DNA of 64,000 nucleotides, from the NCBI GenBank assembly GCA_027019175.1, contig JALUXB010000028.1, forward strand, positions 1 to 64,000. The letters are read 5' to 3'. The stretch comes from Sulfurovum sp. GTDB lineage: Bacteria > Campylobacterota > Campylobacteria > Campylobacterales > Sulfurovaceae. The stretch's first letter is position 1; each line of letters starts with the position of its first letter. Shown in pieces: positions 1-8,672 of this stretch. A program made the position numbers and the translations under genes. The notes below the pieces were generated by a model that did no database searches, was not told the origin of the DNA, and was given only the letters and a program-made list of their open reading frames with translations.

Positions 1-35
1 TTCTTATTCCCGGAATGCGTAAAGCAAGCTGGTAA
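1..35 (+). CDS. rpsN: Small ribosomal subunit protein S14, 3' end only
   Basis: Only the last codons lie in the window. Reading from base 3 gives LIPGMRKASW then TAA at 33-35, the typical C-terminus of short zinc-type S14. It sits directly before rpsH, as in the spc operon. Confidence 0.85.
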   Translation, partial: LIPGMRKASW

Positions 36-48
36 GGAGAAGTAAAAG

Positions 49-444
49 ATGATGACAGATATAATTGCAGACTCACTGACTCGTATCAGAAACGCTGCGC
101 AGAGAAAACTGGATGTTACGACACTTCTTCACTCCAATATGATCGAGGCGGTTGTACAGATCTTTGTTGACAAAGGTTACCTCGAAAGTTACAAAGTGAA
201 AGAAGACGGCAACAAGAAGACGATCAAAGTCGTTCTGAAATATGACGACAATGAGAAGAGCGTGATCAATGAGATTAAAAAGATCTCCAAGCCCGGTAGA
301 CGTGTTCACAAGGGTAAAGAAGAGATCAGAACATTCAAGAACGGTTACGGTACACTGGTTGTTTCTACAAGCCAAGGCGTACTTGCCAACGATGAAGCGT
401 ACAAGCGCGGTATCGGCGGCGAAGTAATCTGTAGTATTTGGTAA
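49..444 (+). CDS. rpsH: Ribosomal protein S8
   Basis: S8 binds 16S rRNA in the central domain of the 30S subunit and in many bacteria also represses the spc operon. The 131-residue product has the normal family length, begins with the usual DIIADSLTRIRNA and ends GGEVICSIW, the conserved S8 C-terminus. AAGGAG at 34-39 precedes an ATGATG pair; the first ATG has the better spacing. It lies 13 nt after rpsN and 9 nt before rplF, in an uninterrupted ribosomal operon. Confidence 0.97.
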   Translation: MMTDIIADSLTRIRNAAQRKLDVTTLLHSNMIEAVVQIFVDKGYLESYKVKEDGNKKTIKVVLKYDDNEKSVINEIKKISKPGRRVHKGKEEIRTFKNGYGTLVVSTSQGVLANDEAYKRGIGGEVICSIW

Positions 445-453
445 GGAGACAAG

Positions 454-990
454 ATGTCAAGAATAGGAAAAAGACCAGTAACTGTCGCAAGCGGTATTGA
501 GGTATCTCTCGACGGTACGACTCTCGTGGCTAAAAAAGGCAATCTTGAAAAGAGACTTGAGACACACGGACGTGTCGGTGTAAATATCGACGGTAACGAA
601 GTGACTTTCATCAGAAAGGGTGACGACAAGCAGTCTGCCGCTTTCTGGGGAACCTACAGAGCGCTTTTCAACAATATCATCATCGGTCTTGACAAGGGCT
701 TCCAGAAGTCACTCGAGATCAACGGTGTCGGTTACAGAGCGGCAGTCCAGGGGAAAACACTCAACCTGCAGCTTGGTTTCTCGCACGACATCAACTTCGA
801 AATCCCTGAGGGACTCGAAATCACTGTCGACAAGAACATCATTACCATCAAAGGTAGCGACAAGCAGGCAGTAGGACAGGCAGCAGCCGAGATCAGAGCA
901 TACAGACCACCTGAGCCTTACAAAGGAAAAGGTGTGAAGTACACGGATGAAGTTATCATCAGAAAAGCCGGTAAAGCGGCCGGTAAGTAA
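454..990 (+). CDS. rplF: Ribosomal protein L6
   Basis: L6 binds 23S rRNA near the sarcin-ricin loop of the 50S subunit. The 178-residue product starts MSRIGKRPV and carries the C-terminal signature [11 protein letters not shown], both diagnostic for L6. The length is normal. AAGGAG lies just upstream of the ATG. It is followed 10 nt later by rplR in conserved spc order. Confidence 0.97.
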   Translation: MSRIGKRPVTVASGIEVSLDGTTLVAKKGNLEKRLETHGRVGVNIDGNEVTFIRKGDDKQSAAFWGTYRALFNNIIIGLDKGFQKSLEINGVGYRAAVQGKTLNLQLGFSHDINFEIPEGLEITVDKNIITIKGSDKQAVGQAAAEIRAYRPPEPYKGKGVKYTDEVIIRKAGKAAGK

Positions 991-1000
991 GGGGCGATAG

Positions 1001-1357
1001 ATGTTAAAAAGTATTCAGAAAAGAAAAAACAAACTTCGCGCTCAGAGAAAAGCGAGAGTAAGAGGCAAGATCTTCGGTACTGCCGAGCTGCCTAGACTCT
1101 CAATCTACAAGTCAAACAAGCACGTCTACGCTCAGGCGATCGATGACAATGCAGGTGCTACACTTGCTGCAGTTGACGGTAGAAAGCTCGGACTCAAAGC
1201 GAACAGAGAAGACGCGAAGAAAGTGGCTGCCGAAATGGCGAAAGCACTTGCTTCTAAAAACATTGAGACAGTTGTATTTGACAGAAACGGTTACCTCTAC
1301 CATGGTGTCGTTGCCGCATTCGCAGATGGCCTCAGAGAAGCCGGAATTAAGTTTTAA
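1001..1357 (+). CDS. rplR: Ribosomal protein L18
   Basis: L18 binds 5S rRNA and helps attach it to the 50S subunit. The 118-residue product has the basic N-terminus typical of the family ([19 protein letters not shown]), followed by [16 protein letters not shown] and a C-terminal [20 protein letters not shown], a classic L18 ending. It stands between rplF and rpsE as expected. Confidence 0.97.
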   Translation: MLKSIQKRKNKLRAQRKARVRGKIFGTAELPRLSIYKSNKHVYAQAIDDNAGATLAAVDGRKLGLKANREDAKKVAAEMAKALASKNIETVVFDRNGYLYHGVVAAFADGLREAGIKF

Positions 1358-1363
1358 GGAAGC

Positions 1364-1813
1364 ATGATGGAAAATCAAGAAATCGAAAAAGAATTCGAAG
1401 AAGTGATCGTAAACATCGGTCGTGTTACCAAGGTTGTCAAGGGTGGTAGACGATTTAGATTTACCGCACTTGTCGTCATCGGTGACAAAAAAGGTAACGT
1501 TGGTTACGGATACGGAAAAGCCAAAGAAGTTCCCGACGCAATTAAAAAAGCGGTAGATGATGCTCACAAGAATCTTGTGAAAGTGAATATCAAAGGAACA
1601 ACGATCGCACACGACATTGAGCACAAGTTCAATGCAAGCCGTATTGTTCTGCGCCCGGCAAGTGAAGGTACAGGGGTTATCGCAGGTGGAGCTGCACGTC
1701 CGGTACTCGAACTTGCAGGCGTACAGGATGTACTGTGCAAATCGATCGGTTCAAACAACCCAAATAACCTGGTAAGATGTACAATTCAGGCACTTACCAG
1801 AATCAAATCGTAA
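1364..1813 (+). CDS. rpsE: Ribosomal protein S5
   Basis: S5 is a 30S protein at the mRNA entry and decoding region. The 149-residue product has the N-terminal dsRNA-binding-like domain ([29 protein letters not shown]) and the C-terminal [19 protein letters not shown] segment, both diagnostic. Two adjacent ATGs (1364 and 1367) could start it; AAGGA just upstream fits either. It is shorter at both ends than the E. coli protein. Confidence 0.96.
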   Translation: MMENQEIEKEFEEVIVNIGRVTKVVKGGRRFRFTALVVIGDKKGNVGYGYGKAKEVPDAIKKAVDDAHKNLVKVNIKGTTIAHDIEHKFNASRIVLRPASEGTGVIAGGAARPVLELAGVQDVLCKSIGSNNPNNLVRCTIQALTRIKS

Positions 1814-1823
1814 GGGGTATAGT

Positions 1824-2222
1824 ATGGGTCTACATAATTTACAGCCGGCTCCCGGTTCTACTCGCAACAGAAAGAGAGTAGGACGCGGACAGGGGTCAGG
1901 TACAGGTAAAACAGCAGGTCGTGGTAACAAGGGTCAAAAAGCAAGATCTGGTTACAGCAAGAAAAGAGGTTTCGAAGGTGGGCAAATGCCACTCTATAAG
2001 AGACTTCCTAAAGTTGGATTTGTTTCAAAAGTTGAAAAACCGTATGTCATCAATGTCGACAAGATCAAAGCAGTCGCAGAGCTTGACGAGATTACACTTG
2101 AGAGTATCAAAAGCGTACACAAGTTGCAAAAAACCGTTACCAGAGTCAAACTGATCGGTTCATCTGCAAAAGATCTTGCAAGCAAGATCAAAGATGACGC
2201 TGTCACCACAAGCGGAAAATAA
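1824..2222 (+). CDS. rplO: Ribosomal protein L15
   Basis: L15 is a late-assembly 50S protein. The 132-residue product has the glycine- and arginine-rich N-terminus of the family ([20 protein letters not shown], then [14 protein letters not shown]) and the [17 protein letters not shown] signature. No rpmD (L30) gene lies between rpsE and rplO; the junction is only about 10 nt. Confidence 0.96.
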   Translation: MGLHNLQPAPGSTRNRKRVGRGQGSGTGKTAGRGNKGQKARSGYSKKRGFEGGQMPLYKRLPKVGFVSKVEKPYVINVDKIKAVAELDEITLESIKSVHKLQKTVTRVKLIGSSAKDLASKIKDDAVTTSGK

Positions 2223-2224
2223 TC

Positions 2225-3487
2225 ATGGGTAATGCTTTAACTCAAAAAATCCTGATTACATTGGGATTCCTTTTTGCGTACAGAGTTTTAGCCTATATTC
2301 CTACTCCGGGGGTTGATTTGACGGTTATCAAAGATTTTTTTGATAACAATACAAACAACGCCCTCGGGATGATGAACATGTTCTCCGGTAATGCCGTGAG
2401 ACGTTTGAGTATCATCTCGTTAGGTATTATGCCTTACATCACAGCTTCCATCGTTATGGAACTCCTCGCAGCAACTTTCCCCACACTCGGCCAAATGAAA
2501 AAAGAACGTGACGGTATGCAGAAGTATATGCAGATCATTCGTTATTTCACCATCTTTATTACTGTCGTACAGGCTATTGGTGTATCCATGGGGCTGCAGA
2601 GTATGACCGGACGTGAAGGGCAAAGCGCGGTAATGATCGATCCTGTAACCTTTACGGTATTGACAACCTTTTCTATGTTGACAGGTACAATGCTTTTGAT
2701 GTGGATCGGTGAGCAGATTACGCAGAAAGGTATCGGTAACGGTATCTCCCTGATTATCTTTGCCGGTATTGTTTCGGGCATTCCTGCAGCAATAGGAAAC
2801 ACAATCCGTGCGGTCAATGCGGGAGAAATGAATTTCCTGGTTGTTTTGGCAATTCTGGCAGTAGTGCTTGTGACCATTCTTGTCATTATATATGTGGAAC
2901 TGGGAGAACGCCGTGTGCCTATCTCATACTCACGCAAAACAATCATGCAGAACCAGAGCAAGCGTGTCATGAACTACATCCCTATTAAGGTGAACCTTTC
3001 AGGTGTCATTCCTCCAATCTTTGCATCAGCGGTATTGATGTTCCCATTGACAATGCTGCAGGCAAGTACGAATCCGGTGTTGACTGCCATTGCAGATGCA
3101 TTGAGTCCGGGAGGTATCGTCTTTAACATTGCGACCTTCTTCCTTATTATTTTCTTTGCATTCTTCTATGCCTCTATTGCATTCAATGCGAAAGATATTG
3201 CAGACAACTTGAAGCGACAGGGCGGGTTTATCCCCGGTGTCAGACCCGGCGAACATACCAAAGAGTTTCTCAACGAAGTGGCAAGCCGTCTGACAGTGTG
3301 GGGTGCGATCTATCTTGGACTTATTTCGACAGTACCGTTCGCAATCATTTCGGGTATGGGTGCAAGCTTCTACTTTGGTGGGGTTTCAGTGCTCATTATT
3401 GTTCAGGTAGCACTCGATACGATGCGTAAAATAGAAGCACAGCGTACGATGAACCAGTATGATACACTGGGTAATGTAGGTCTCTAA
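2225..3487 (+). CDS. secY: Protein translocase subunit SecY
   Basis: SecY is the channel subunit of the SecYEG translocase in the inner membrane. The 420-residue product is rich in hydrophobic helices, about ten in all. It contains family motifs such as TPGVDL near the N-terminus, GIMPYITASIVMELL in the second helix region, GERRVPISYSR in the large cytoplasmic loop and FIPGVRPGEHT before the last helices. It starts two bases after the rplO stop and its TAA overlaps the next ATG (TAATG), so it is translationally coupled to map. Confidence 0.97.
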   Translation: MGNALTQKILITLGFLFAYRVLAYIPTPGVDLTVIKDFFDNNTNNALGMMNMFSGNAVRRLSIISLGIMPYITASIVMELLAATFPTLGQMKKERDGMQKYMQIIRYFTIFITVVQAIGVSMGLQSMTGREGQSAVMIDPVTFTVLTTFSMLTGTMLLMWIGEQITQKGIGNGISLIIFAGIVSGIPAAIGNTIRAVNAGEMNFLVVLAILAVVLVTILVIIYVELGERRVPISYSRKTIMQNQSKRVMNYIPIKVNLSGVIPPIFASAVLMFPLTMLQASTNPVLTAIADALSPGGIVFNIATFFLIIFFAFFYASIAFNAKDIADNLKRQGGFIPGVRPGEHTKEFLNEVASRLTVWGAIYLGLISTVPFAIISGMGASFYFGGVSVLIIVQVALDTMRKIEAQRTMNQYDTLGNVGL

Positions 3488-4254
3488 TGGCTATTGCAAT
3501 TCGAAAACCCGATGAGATCGCCAAGCTCAAAGCAGCTGGCGAGATTGTCGGCAATACACTTCAGTATCTTCAATCTATAGTAAAACCCGGTATGACACTC
3601 AAAGAGATCGATGCGCTCGGTGAAGCATATATCCGTGAGGCAGGAGCAGTCCCGTCATTTAAAGGGCTCTACGGCTTTACCGGTTCGGTCTGCACTTCAC
3701 TTAATGAAGTCTGTATCCATGGTGTTCCTGATGATACAGTGGTCAAAGAGGGTGACATTCTCGGACTGGATATCGGTACAAAGCTTGACGGTTACTTTGG
3801 AGATGCGGCAATTACAATGCCTGTCGGTGAAGTTTCCGAAACAGACAAGGCGCTTATAGCATGTTCGAAGGGCGCACTCTATCATGCGATCGAACAGATT
3901 AAACCGGGCATGCGTTTTAAAGAATTGACCAAGATCTTGGAAGACTATATTACCGAAGCCGGTTTTGTTCCCCTTCGCGACTATTGTGGTCACGGTATTG
4001 GCACCAAACCGCATGATGAACCCAATATTCCCAATTATCTTGAGGGTAAACCCAACCAGGGACCCAAGATTAAAAATGGCATGGTCTTCTGTCTTGAGCC
4101 GATGGTATGTCAAAAAAGCGGTACGCCGGTATTGCTTGATGATGAGTGGTCGGTAGTGAGTGATGACGGTCTGCGGACTGCACACTATGAGCATCAGGTA
4201 GCGGTGGTTGACGGCAAAGCTGTCATCCTCACGGAAGCAACGGCTTCTTCGTAA
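3487..4254 (+). CDS. map: Methionine aminopeptidase, type I
   Basis: It removes the initiator methionine from nascent proteins. The 255-residue product has the expected metal ligands: D95 and D106 ([16 protein letters not shown]), H169 (CGHGIG), E204 (CLEPM) and E235 (YEHQVAV). H78 and H176 are at the usual substrate-binding positions. It lacks the N-terminal zinc-finger extension. The ATG overlaps the secY stop by one base, and infA follows 19 nt later. Confidence 0.97.
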   Translation: MAIAIRKPDEIAKLKAAGEIVGNTLQYLQSIVKPGMTLKEIDALGEAYIREAGAVPSFKGLYGFTGSVCTSLNEVCIHGVPDDTVVKEGDILGLDIGTKLDGYFGDAAITMPVGEVSETDKALIACSKGALYHAIEQIKPGMRFKELTKILEDYITEAGFVPLRDYCGHGIGTKPHDEPNIPNYLEGKPNQGPKIKNGMVFCLEPMVCQKSGTPVLLDDEWSVVSDDGLRTAHYEHQVAVVDGKAVILTEATASS

Positions 4255-4273
4255 ACGAAAAAGGATAAACGAC

Positions 4274-4492
4274 ATGGCAAAAGATGACGTAATCGAAATC
4301 GACGGAAAAGTGGTAGAAGCGTTGCCTAACGCAACCTTCAGAGTAGAATTGGATAACGAGCATGTGGTACTGTGCCATATTGCCGGAAAGATGCGTATGC
4401 ACTACATTAAGATCCTTCCCGGAGACAAAGTAAAAGTTGAACTGACTCCATACAGTCTTGATAAAGGGCGTATCACCTTCAGATACAAATAA
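4274..4492 (+). CDS. infA: Translation initiation factor IF-1
   Basis: IF-1 occupies the ribosomal A site during initiation. The 72-residue S1/OB-fold product is of exact family length: [20 protein letters not shown] at the start, [19 protein letters not shown] in the middle and [13 protein letters not shown] at the end. The ATG at 4274 was chosen over an in-frame upstream codon inside map because AAGGA lies just upstream and the protein then matches canonical IF-1. Confidence 0.97.
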   Translation: MAKDDVIEIDGKVVEALPNATFRVELDNEHVVLCHIAGKMRMHYIKILPGDKVKVELTPYSLDKGRITFRYK

Positions 4493-4538
4493 CATACGGG
4501 GTGTTGACCGCCCCATGTTTCATACTGCTGCTTAAAAT

Positions 4539-4556
4539 GGTGCGTAGTTACGCACC
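4539..4556 (+). terminator. Strong hairpin after infA
   Basis: GGTGCGTA and TACGCACC are separated by two bases, giving a perfect 8-bp stem 47 nt after infA. There is no U-run, so termination is only probable. The -10 box at 4603 lies downstream, consistent with a transcript boundary between the secY-map-infA and rpmJ-rpoA units. Confidence 0.4.
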
Positions 4557-4602
4557 CTGCGGGAAATCTCCAAATATAAGAAAAATTCAAGAAACATTTC
4601 GG

Positions 4603-4608
4603 TATAAT
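4603..4608 (+). promoter_or_regulatory. -10 box for the rpmJ-rplQ unit
   Basis: A perfect TATAAT lies 138 nt before rpmJ in the 253-nt gap after infA. No clear -35 is seen, as is common for sigma-70 promoters in this phylum. The long leader (about 4615-4745) could hold autoregulatory RNA structure, but I cannot identify a named element. Confidence 0.55.
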
Positions 4609-4745
4609 CCCTGTCCCTATTACTATAGGTAGTAGGAAACTGCGCGAAGAATCTTTGATTGATTCGCACCGATCACTCAAGGGTTGGATGCCCTAAACTC
4701 GGTCATCCACGCAAACAAAGGGTGCAAAAATTTACAGGAGTCACC

Positions 4746-4859
4746 ATGAAGGTCAGACCATCAGTTAAAAAGATGTGCGATGATTGTAAAATCATCAAGC
4801 GCAAGGGTATTGTACGCGTGATTTGTAAAAATCCAAAACATAAACAGAGACAAGGATAA
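4746..4859 (+). CDS. rpmJ: Ribosomal protein L36
   Basis: This 37-residue zinc-ribbon protein of the 50S subunit reads [20 protein letters not shown] and ends NPKHKQRQG. Zinc ligands are C11, C14, C27 and H32. ACAGGAG lies just before the ATG. The next gene, rpsM, starts 2 nt after its stop. Confidence 0.97.
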   Translation: MKVRPSVKKMCDDCKIIKRKGIVRVICKNPKHKQRQG

Positions 4860-4861
4860 AC

Positions 4862-5224
4862 ATGGCACGTATTGCAGGTGTTGATTTACCACAGAAGAAA
4901 AGAATGGAGTATGCACTGACATACATCTATGGTATCGGTTTGACAACGTCAAGAAAAATCCTTGACAGAACAGGTATCAGCTACGACAAGAGAGTTCACG
5001 AGCTCACAGATGCGGAAGCGGCAATGATCCGTAACGATATTCAGGAAAACATCATGGTGGAAGGTGACCTTCGAAAGAAAGTTGCAATGGATATCAAAGC
5101 ATTGATGGACCTGGGTAACTACAGAGGTCTCAGACACAGAAGAGGACTTCCTGTTCGTGGACAAAAAACGAAGACAAATGCGCGTACCCGTAAAGGTAAG
5201 CGTAAAACTGTCGGCGCAGCGTAA
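4862..5224 (+). CDS. rpsM: Ribosomal protein S13
   Basis: S13 sits in the 30S head and contacts the P-site tRNA and the 50S subunit. The 120-residue product starts [20 protein letters not shown], has the YGIG helix-hairpin element, and ends with [20 protein letters not shown] plus a basic tail, all diagnostic. Confidence 0.97.
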   Translation: MARIAGVDLPQKKRMEYALTYIYGIGLTTSRKILDRTGISYDKRVHELTDAEAAMIRNDIQENIMVEGDLRKKVAMDIKALMDLGNYRGLRHRRGLPVRGQKTKTNARTRKGKRKTVGAA

Positions 5225-5237
5225 GGAGTAGCAAAGT

Positions 5238-5612
5238 ATGGCTAAGAAAAAAGCAAAAAAGAGTATTGCAAAAGGTGTTGTGTACGTAGCAGCGACCTTC
5301 AACAATACAGTAATTACTGTAACAGACGAGATGGGTAACGTTATCGCTTGGAGCTCTGCAGGAGCACTTGGATTCAAGGGGTCTAAGAAATCGACTCCGT
5401 TCGCTGCGACTGAAGCAGTTGCGGATGCAATGGCAAAAGCGAAAGAAAACGGCATCAAAGAGGTCGGGATCAAAGTACAGGGTCCAGGATCCGGTAGAGA
5501 TACAGCGGTTAAAGCGATCGGTGCGACTGAAGGAATCCGTGTAACATTCCTCAAAGACATCACTCCGCTTCCACACAATGGTTGTAGACCACCTAAGAAG
5601 AGAAGGGTATAA
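5238..5612 (+). CDS. rpsK: Ribosomal protein S11
   Basis: S11 forms part of the 30S platform. The 124-residue product has the family core [17 protein letters not shown], the [10 protein letters not shown] segment and the C-terminus [15 protein letters not shown] clear AAGGAG precedes the ATG. Order rpsM-rpsK-rpsD-rpoA-rplQ is the standard alpha operon. Confidence 0.97.
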   Translation: MAKKKAKKSIAKGVVYVAATFNNTVITVTDEMGNVIAWSSAGALGFKGSKKSTPFAATEAVADAMAKAKENGIKEVGIKVQGPGSGRDTAVKAIGATEGIRVTFLKDITPLPHNGCRPPKKRRV

Positions 5613-5614
5613 GC

Positions 5615-6241
5615 ATGGCAAGATATAGAGGTCCAGTTGAAAAACTAGAAAGAAGACTTGGTGTTGACCTTGGTCTGAAGGGTGAGAGAAGACTTGCCGG
5701 TAAATCGGCTTTGGAAAAACGTCCATATGCACCGGGACAGCATGGTCAGAGACGTACAAAAATCAGTGAATACGGTCTTCAGCTTCAAGAGAAGCAGAAA
5801 GCTAAATTTATGTATGGTGTTTCAGAAAAGCAGTTTAGAGCGCTTTTCCAGGAAGCAAACAGAAGAGAAGGGAATACCGGTGCGATCCTGATTCAACTGC
5901 TCGAGCAGAGACTTGATAACGTAGTATACAGAATGGGATTTGCAACGACAAGAGCATCTGCAAGACAGTTTGTCAACCATGGTCACATTCTTGTTGACGG
6001 TAAGCGTGTTGACATTCCTTCTTACAGAGTGAAGCCCGGCCAGAAAATCGAGATCAGAGAGAAGAGTAAAAACAACCCTCAGATCCTCAGAGCGATCGAG
6101 TTGACAAACCAGACCGGTATGGTTGAGTGGGTTGACGTCGATAAAGAAAAACTCTTCGGAATCTTTACAAGAATTCCAGAAAGAGATGAGATTTCAATTC
6201 CTGTGGAAGAGCGTCTAATCGTCGAGCTGTACTCTAAATAA
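5615..6241 (+). CDS. rpsD: Ribosomal protein S4
   Basis: S4 nucleates 30S assembly on the 5' domain of 16S rRNA. The 208-residue product begins [16 protein letters not shown], has the S4 RNA-binding domain around residues 96-155 ([20 protein letters not shown] and [18 protein letters not shown]), and lacks the N-terminal zinc cysteines found in some bacteria. It starts 2 nt after the rpsK stop. Confidence 0.97.
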   Translation: MARYRGPVEKLERRLGVDLGLKGERRLAGKSALEKRPYAPGQHGQRRTKISEYGLQLQEKQKAKFMYGVSEKQFRALFQEANRREGNTGAILIQLLEQRLDNVVYRMGFATTRASARQFVNHGHILVDGKRVDIPSYRVKPGQKIEIREKSKNNPQILRAIELTNQTGMVEWVDVDKEKLFGIFTRIPERDEISIPVEERLIVELYSK

Positions 6242-6261
6242 TCGTAGTAAAGGCTAGTTAA

Positions 6262-7263
6262 ATGAGAAAAATTAAAGTTGCACCATTTATGCCGACAGAA
6301 GTGGAAGTCAATGAGATCAGCGCGAACCGTGCTGAAATCGTTGCCTACCCTTTTGAGAGCGGTTATGCTGTTACACTCGCACATCCGCTTAGACGTCTGA
6401 TCCTCGGATCGTCTATCGGGTATGCACCGATCTCCATCAAGATCGAGGGAGCGGCACATGAGTTTGATACAGTAAGAGGTATGCATGAAGATGTTGCCGT
6501 ATTTATTATCAACCTCAAGAACATCCGCTTCAAGATCAAGGATGAGAGTGATAGAGTAGAGTTAAGCTATAGCTTCTCGGGGCACAAAGAGGTTACTGCA
6601 CAGGATCTCAACAATGATCAGGTCGAAGTGGTTAACGGTGACCTGCCATTGGCGACGCTGAATGAAGATGCCGAATTGAATTTCACCGTAGTGATAGCCA
6701 GAGGTATCGGTTATGTTCCAAGCGAAGAACTCAGGGACGATGTCGATCCTGAAGCCATTGCACTGGATGCATTTTTCACACCTGTCCGAAAAGCGAACTA
6801 TAAAATTGAGCCTGTCCTTGTTGAGGACAACCCGAATTTTGAAAAGATTGTCTTTGACATTGAAACAGATGCACAGATCGGTCCGGTTGAAGCATTTACC
6901 AACGCTTTGGAAGTCATGAACAAACAGCTTTCCGTATTTAACGGTGTGCTTGATGTTGATATCTCTTCTCCCGCGCCTCGCAGAAGTGGTGACGAGAATG
7001 AGATCAAGCCCTTCCTCCAGCCGGTAGATTCACTGGGGCTGAGTGCACGTTCATTTAACTCACTGGACAGAGCCGGCATCAAATATCTGGGTGAACTGGT
7101 ACTGATGAGCGAGACTGAGATCAAGAACATTAAAAACCTGGGCAAAAAATCTCTCGATGAGATCAATGAATGTCTTGTTGAGCACGGTTTTGGTCCTGAG
7201 TTTGAACTTGCAGAGAGCACAAGAGCGAATCTTGTAAAAAAATTAGAGCAGCTGAAAGCATAA
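6262..7263 (+). CDS. rpoA: RNA polymerase subunit alpha
   Basis: Alpha dimerises to nucleate RNA polymerase assembly and its C-terminal domain binds UP elements and activators. The 333-residue product has the N-terminal dimerisation domain (GYAVTLAHPLRRLILGSSIG at about 34-53) and an alpha-CTD at about 260-325 (LGLSARSFNSLDRAGIKYLG, NLGKKSLDEINECL). It keeps the usual place between rpsD and rplQ. Confidence 0.97.
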   Translation: MRKIKVAPFMPTEVEVNEISANRAEIVAYPFESGYAVTLAHPLRRLILGSSIGYAPISIKIEGAAHEFDTVRGMHEDVAVFIINLKNIRFKIKDESDRVELSYSFSGHKEVTAQDLNNDQVEVVNGDLPLATLNEDAELNFTVVIARGIGYVPSEELRDDVDPEAIALDAFFTPVRKANYKIEPVLVEDNPNFEKIVFDIETDAQIGPVEAFTNALEVMNKQLSVFNGVLDVDISSPAPRRSGDENEIKPFLQPVDSLGLSARSFNSLDRAGIKYLGELVLMSETEIKNIKNLGKKSLDEINECLVEHGFGPEFELAESTRANLVKKLEQLKA

Positions 7264-7285
7264 GCTGCCCCAATAAAGGAAAGAT

Positions 7286-7636
7286 ATGAGACATAAGCAC
7301 GGATATCGTAAACTGAACAGAACCTCTTCTCACAGAGCGGCACTGCTTAAAAATCTCGCGATCGCTCTGACAAAAGAGGGAAGAATCGAGACAACATTGC
7401 CAAAAGCAAAAGAGTTGAGAAGTTACTACGAAAAATTGATCACAAAGGCATCTGCCGGTGATTTCAACGCACACAGAGCTGTTTTTGCATTGCTGCAGGA
7501 CAAAGAGTGTACAAACAAGATCGTTAATGAGATCGCACCTGAATACGCTGAAAGAAACGGCGGCTATACACGTATCATTAAGACACGTACACGTAGAGGT
7601 GATGCAGCACCTATGGCGATTATCGAACTCGTATAA
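7286..7636 (+). CDS. rplQ: Ribosomal protein L17
   Basis: This 50S protein is the last gene of the alpha operon. The 116-residue product begins [20 protein letters not shown] and contains [20 protein letters not shown], which are L17 signatures. AAAGGAAAG precedes the ATG. A hairpin follows 15 nt after the stop. Confidence 0.97.
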   Translation: MRHKHGYRKLNRTSSHRAALLKNLAIALTKEGRIETTLPKAKELRSYYEKLITKASAGDFNAHRAVFALLQDKECTNKIVNEIAPEYAERNGGYTRIIKTRTRRGDAAPMAIIELV

Positions 7637-7650
7637 TCGTTCTGTACTCA

Positions 7651-7672
7651 GTACCAGGAACTTCCCTGGTAC
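7651..7672 (+). terminator. Hairpin ending the alpha operon
   Basis: GTACCAGG and CCTGGTAC form a perfect 8-bp stem with a 6-nt loop, 14 nt after rplQ. The following sequence has only a weak T-rich stretch. Position at the end of the long operon makes termination its likely role. Confidence 0.5.
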
Positions 7673-7748
7673 ACACTTTCAAAAACATTTTCAAAAATCA
7701 AATCTTCCATTGACAAAACAAGCGTTTTAGTGTATAAACACAGTAACA

Positions 7749-7766
7749 AAACCCATATATGGGTTT
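7749..7766. promoter_or_regulatory. 18-bp perfect palindrome upstream of the nfu-like gene
   Basis: AAACCCATATATGGGTTT is fully palindromic and ends 15 bp before the -10 box TATAAT at 7782-7787. It could be an operator overlapping the -35 region of the next gene. It could also be a second, weak terminator for the ribosomal operon. Confidence 0.35.
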
Positions 7767-7781
7767 ATTTCTGAAATTTGA

Positions 7782-7787
7782 TATAAT
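7782..7787 (+). promoter_or_regulatory. -10 box for the nfu-like gene
   Basis: TATAAT lies 23 bp before the TTG start of the NifU-like gene. An adjacent AAGGAG at about 7799-7804 is its ribosome binding site. Confidence 0.6.
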
Positions 7788-7810
7788 AATAAAAATAAGA
7801 AGGAGTACGA

Positions 7811-8089
7811 TTGATCCCCTTTACAGATGAAGAGCTGTTTCCACCAGTAAAAGATGTGATAGAGAAGGTAAGACCTTCCATCAAACTTGATGGCGGAGAC
7901 ATTGAGCTAATCGACATAAAAGACGGTGTGGTTTACGTACAGCTGCAAGGTGCATGCGTTGGCTGCGGCAGCAGCGGAACGACACTCAAGTTTGGTGTGG
8001 AACAGCAGTTAAAAACACTGATTCATCCAGAGCTGCGTGTGATGAATGTACCACAAGGCTTCGAAGATAAACTGGATCAATTAGGATAA
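7811..8089 (+). CDS. NifU C-terminal-domain (Nfu-type) Fe-S scaffold protein
   Basis: Nfu proteins carry and deliver Fe-S clusters. The 92-residue product is a stand-alone NifU C-terminal domain: RPSIKLDGGDIELIDI, then the C-x2-C cluster motif in GACVGCGSSGTTLKFG. The start is TTG at 7811, preceded by AAGGAG at good spacing; no ATG fits. It is followed by a single base and then the next gene, so it heads a three-gene unit with the TPR-like protein and murE. Confidence 0.9.
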   Translation: MIPFTDEELFPPVKDVIEKVRPSIKLDGGDIELIDIKDGVVYVQLQGACVGCGSSGTTLKFGVEQQLKTLIHPELRVMNVPQGFEDKLDQLG

Positions 8090-8090
8090 G

Positions 8091-8672
8091 ATGAGAAAAG
8101 TAAATCCAGATCTCTTGTTGGAGCGTGCAGAACGCGAATTTCTTGAAGGTGATTACCAGTTGGCACTGCAGACGTATGGTTTGCTGCTGAAGGACTACCC
8201 TACACTTGAAGAAGCAAAGGTGGGGGTATACCTGAGTGATTTGGGTATCGAGAGTGATGAAGAGGCTCAGGCACTTTTTGATTATTATCATATCATTAAG
8301 CAGGAGCGTGAAAATGCTGCCGATATTATTGATGGGCTCATTGAATCGCTTTCGACAACCAAAATGCAGCTAAGCGAGTTGCTGGTTGACCCGGTACAGG
8401 AGCAAGTGGAATATAGTGACGGCATTCGTTACAGTGACTTTCTTGATTTGGTAAAAAGCCGAGGCAGTTTCAAAAAGGCTTTTGAAGATATTATGTTTTC
8501 AACCAAGGTAGTCATTACAGACAAGGATCAGTTCATCGACTTTGTTACCCGGCTGGCAAAAGAGGGATTTGATGAAATGGCACTGAATTATTTGGATGCA
8601 ACGACAAGCCTTTTTGGCGACGATCAGGATGTGCTTGCCCTTTACAATGTGGTAAAAGGAATGAAAGAATGA
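8091..8672 (+). CDS. TPR-like protein of unknown function
   Basis: The 193-residue product has no signal peptide and looks cytoplasmic and helical. An N-terminal repeat resembling a tetratricopeptide unit is visible (ERAEREFLEGDYQLALQTY, then LLKDYPTLEEAKVGVYLSD), with a possible second one at the C-terminus (LNYLDATTSLFGDDQDVLAL). It is acidic. It starts 1 nt after the nfu-like gene and its stop overlaps the murE start (ATGA), implying coupled translation. I cannot assign a function beyond protein-protein contact. Confidence 0.75.
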   Translation: MRKVNPDLLLERAEREFLEGDYQLALQTYGLLLKDYPTLEEAKVGVYLSDLGIESDEEAQALFDYYHIIKQERENAADIIDGLIESLSTTKMQLSELLVDPVQEQVEYSDGIRYSDFLDLVKSRGSFKKAFEDIMFSTKVVITDKDQFIDFVTRLAKEGFDEMALNYLDATTSLFGDDQDVLALYNVVKGMKE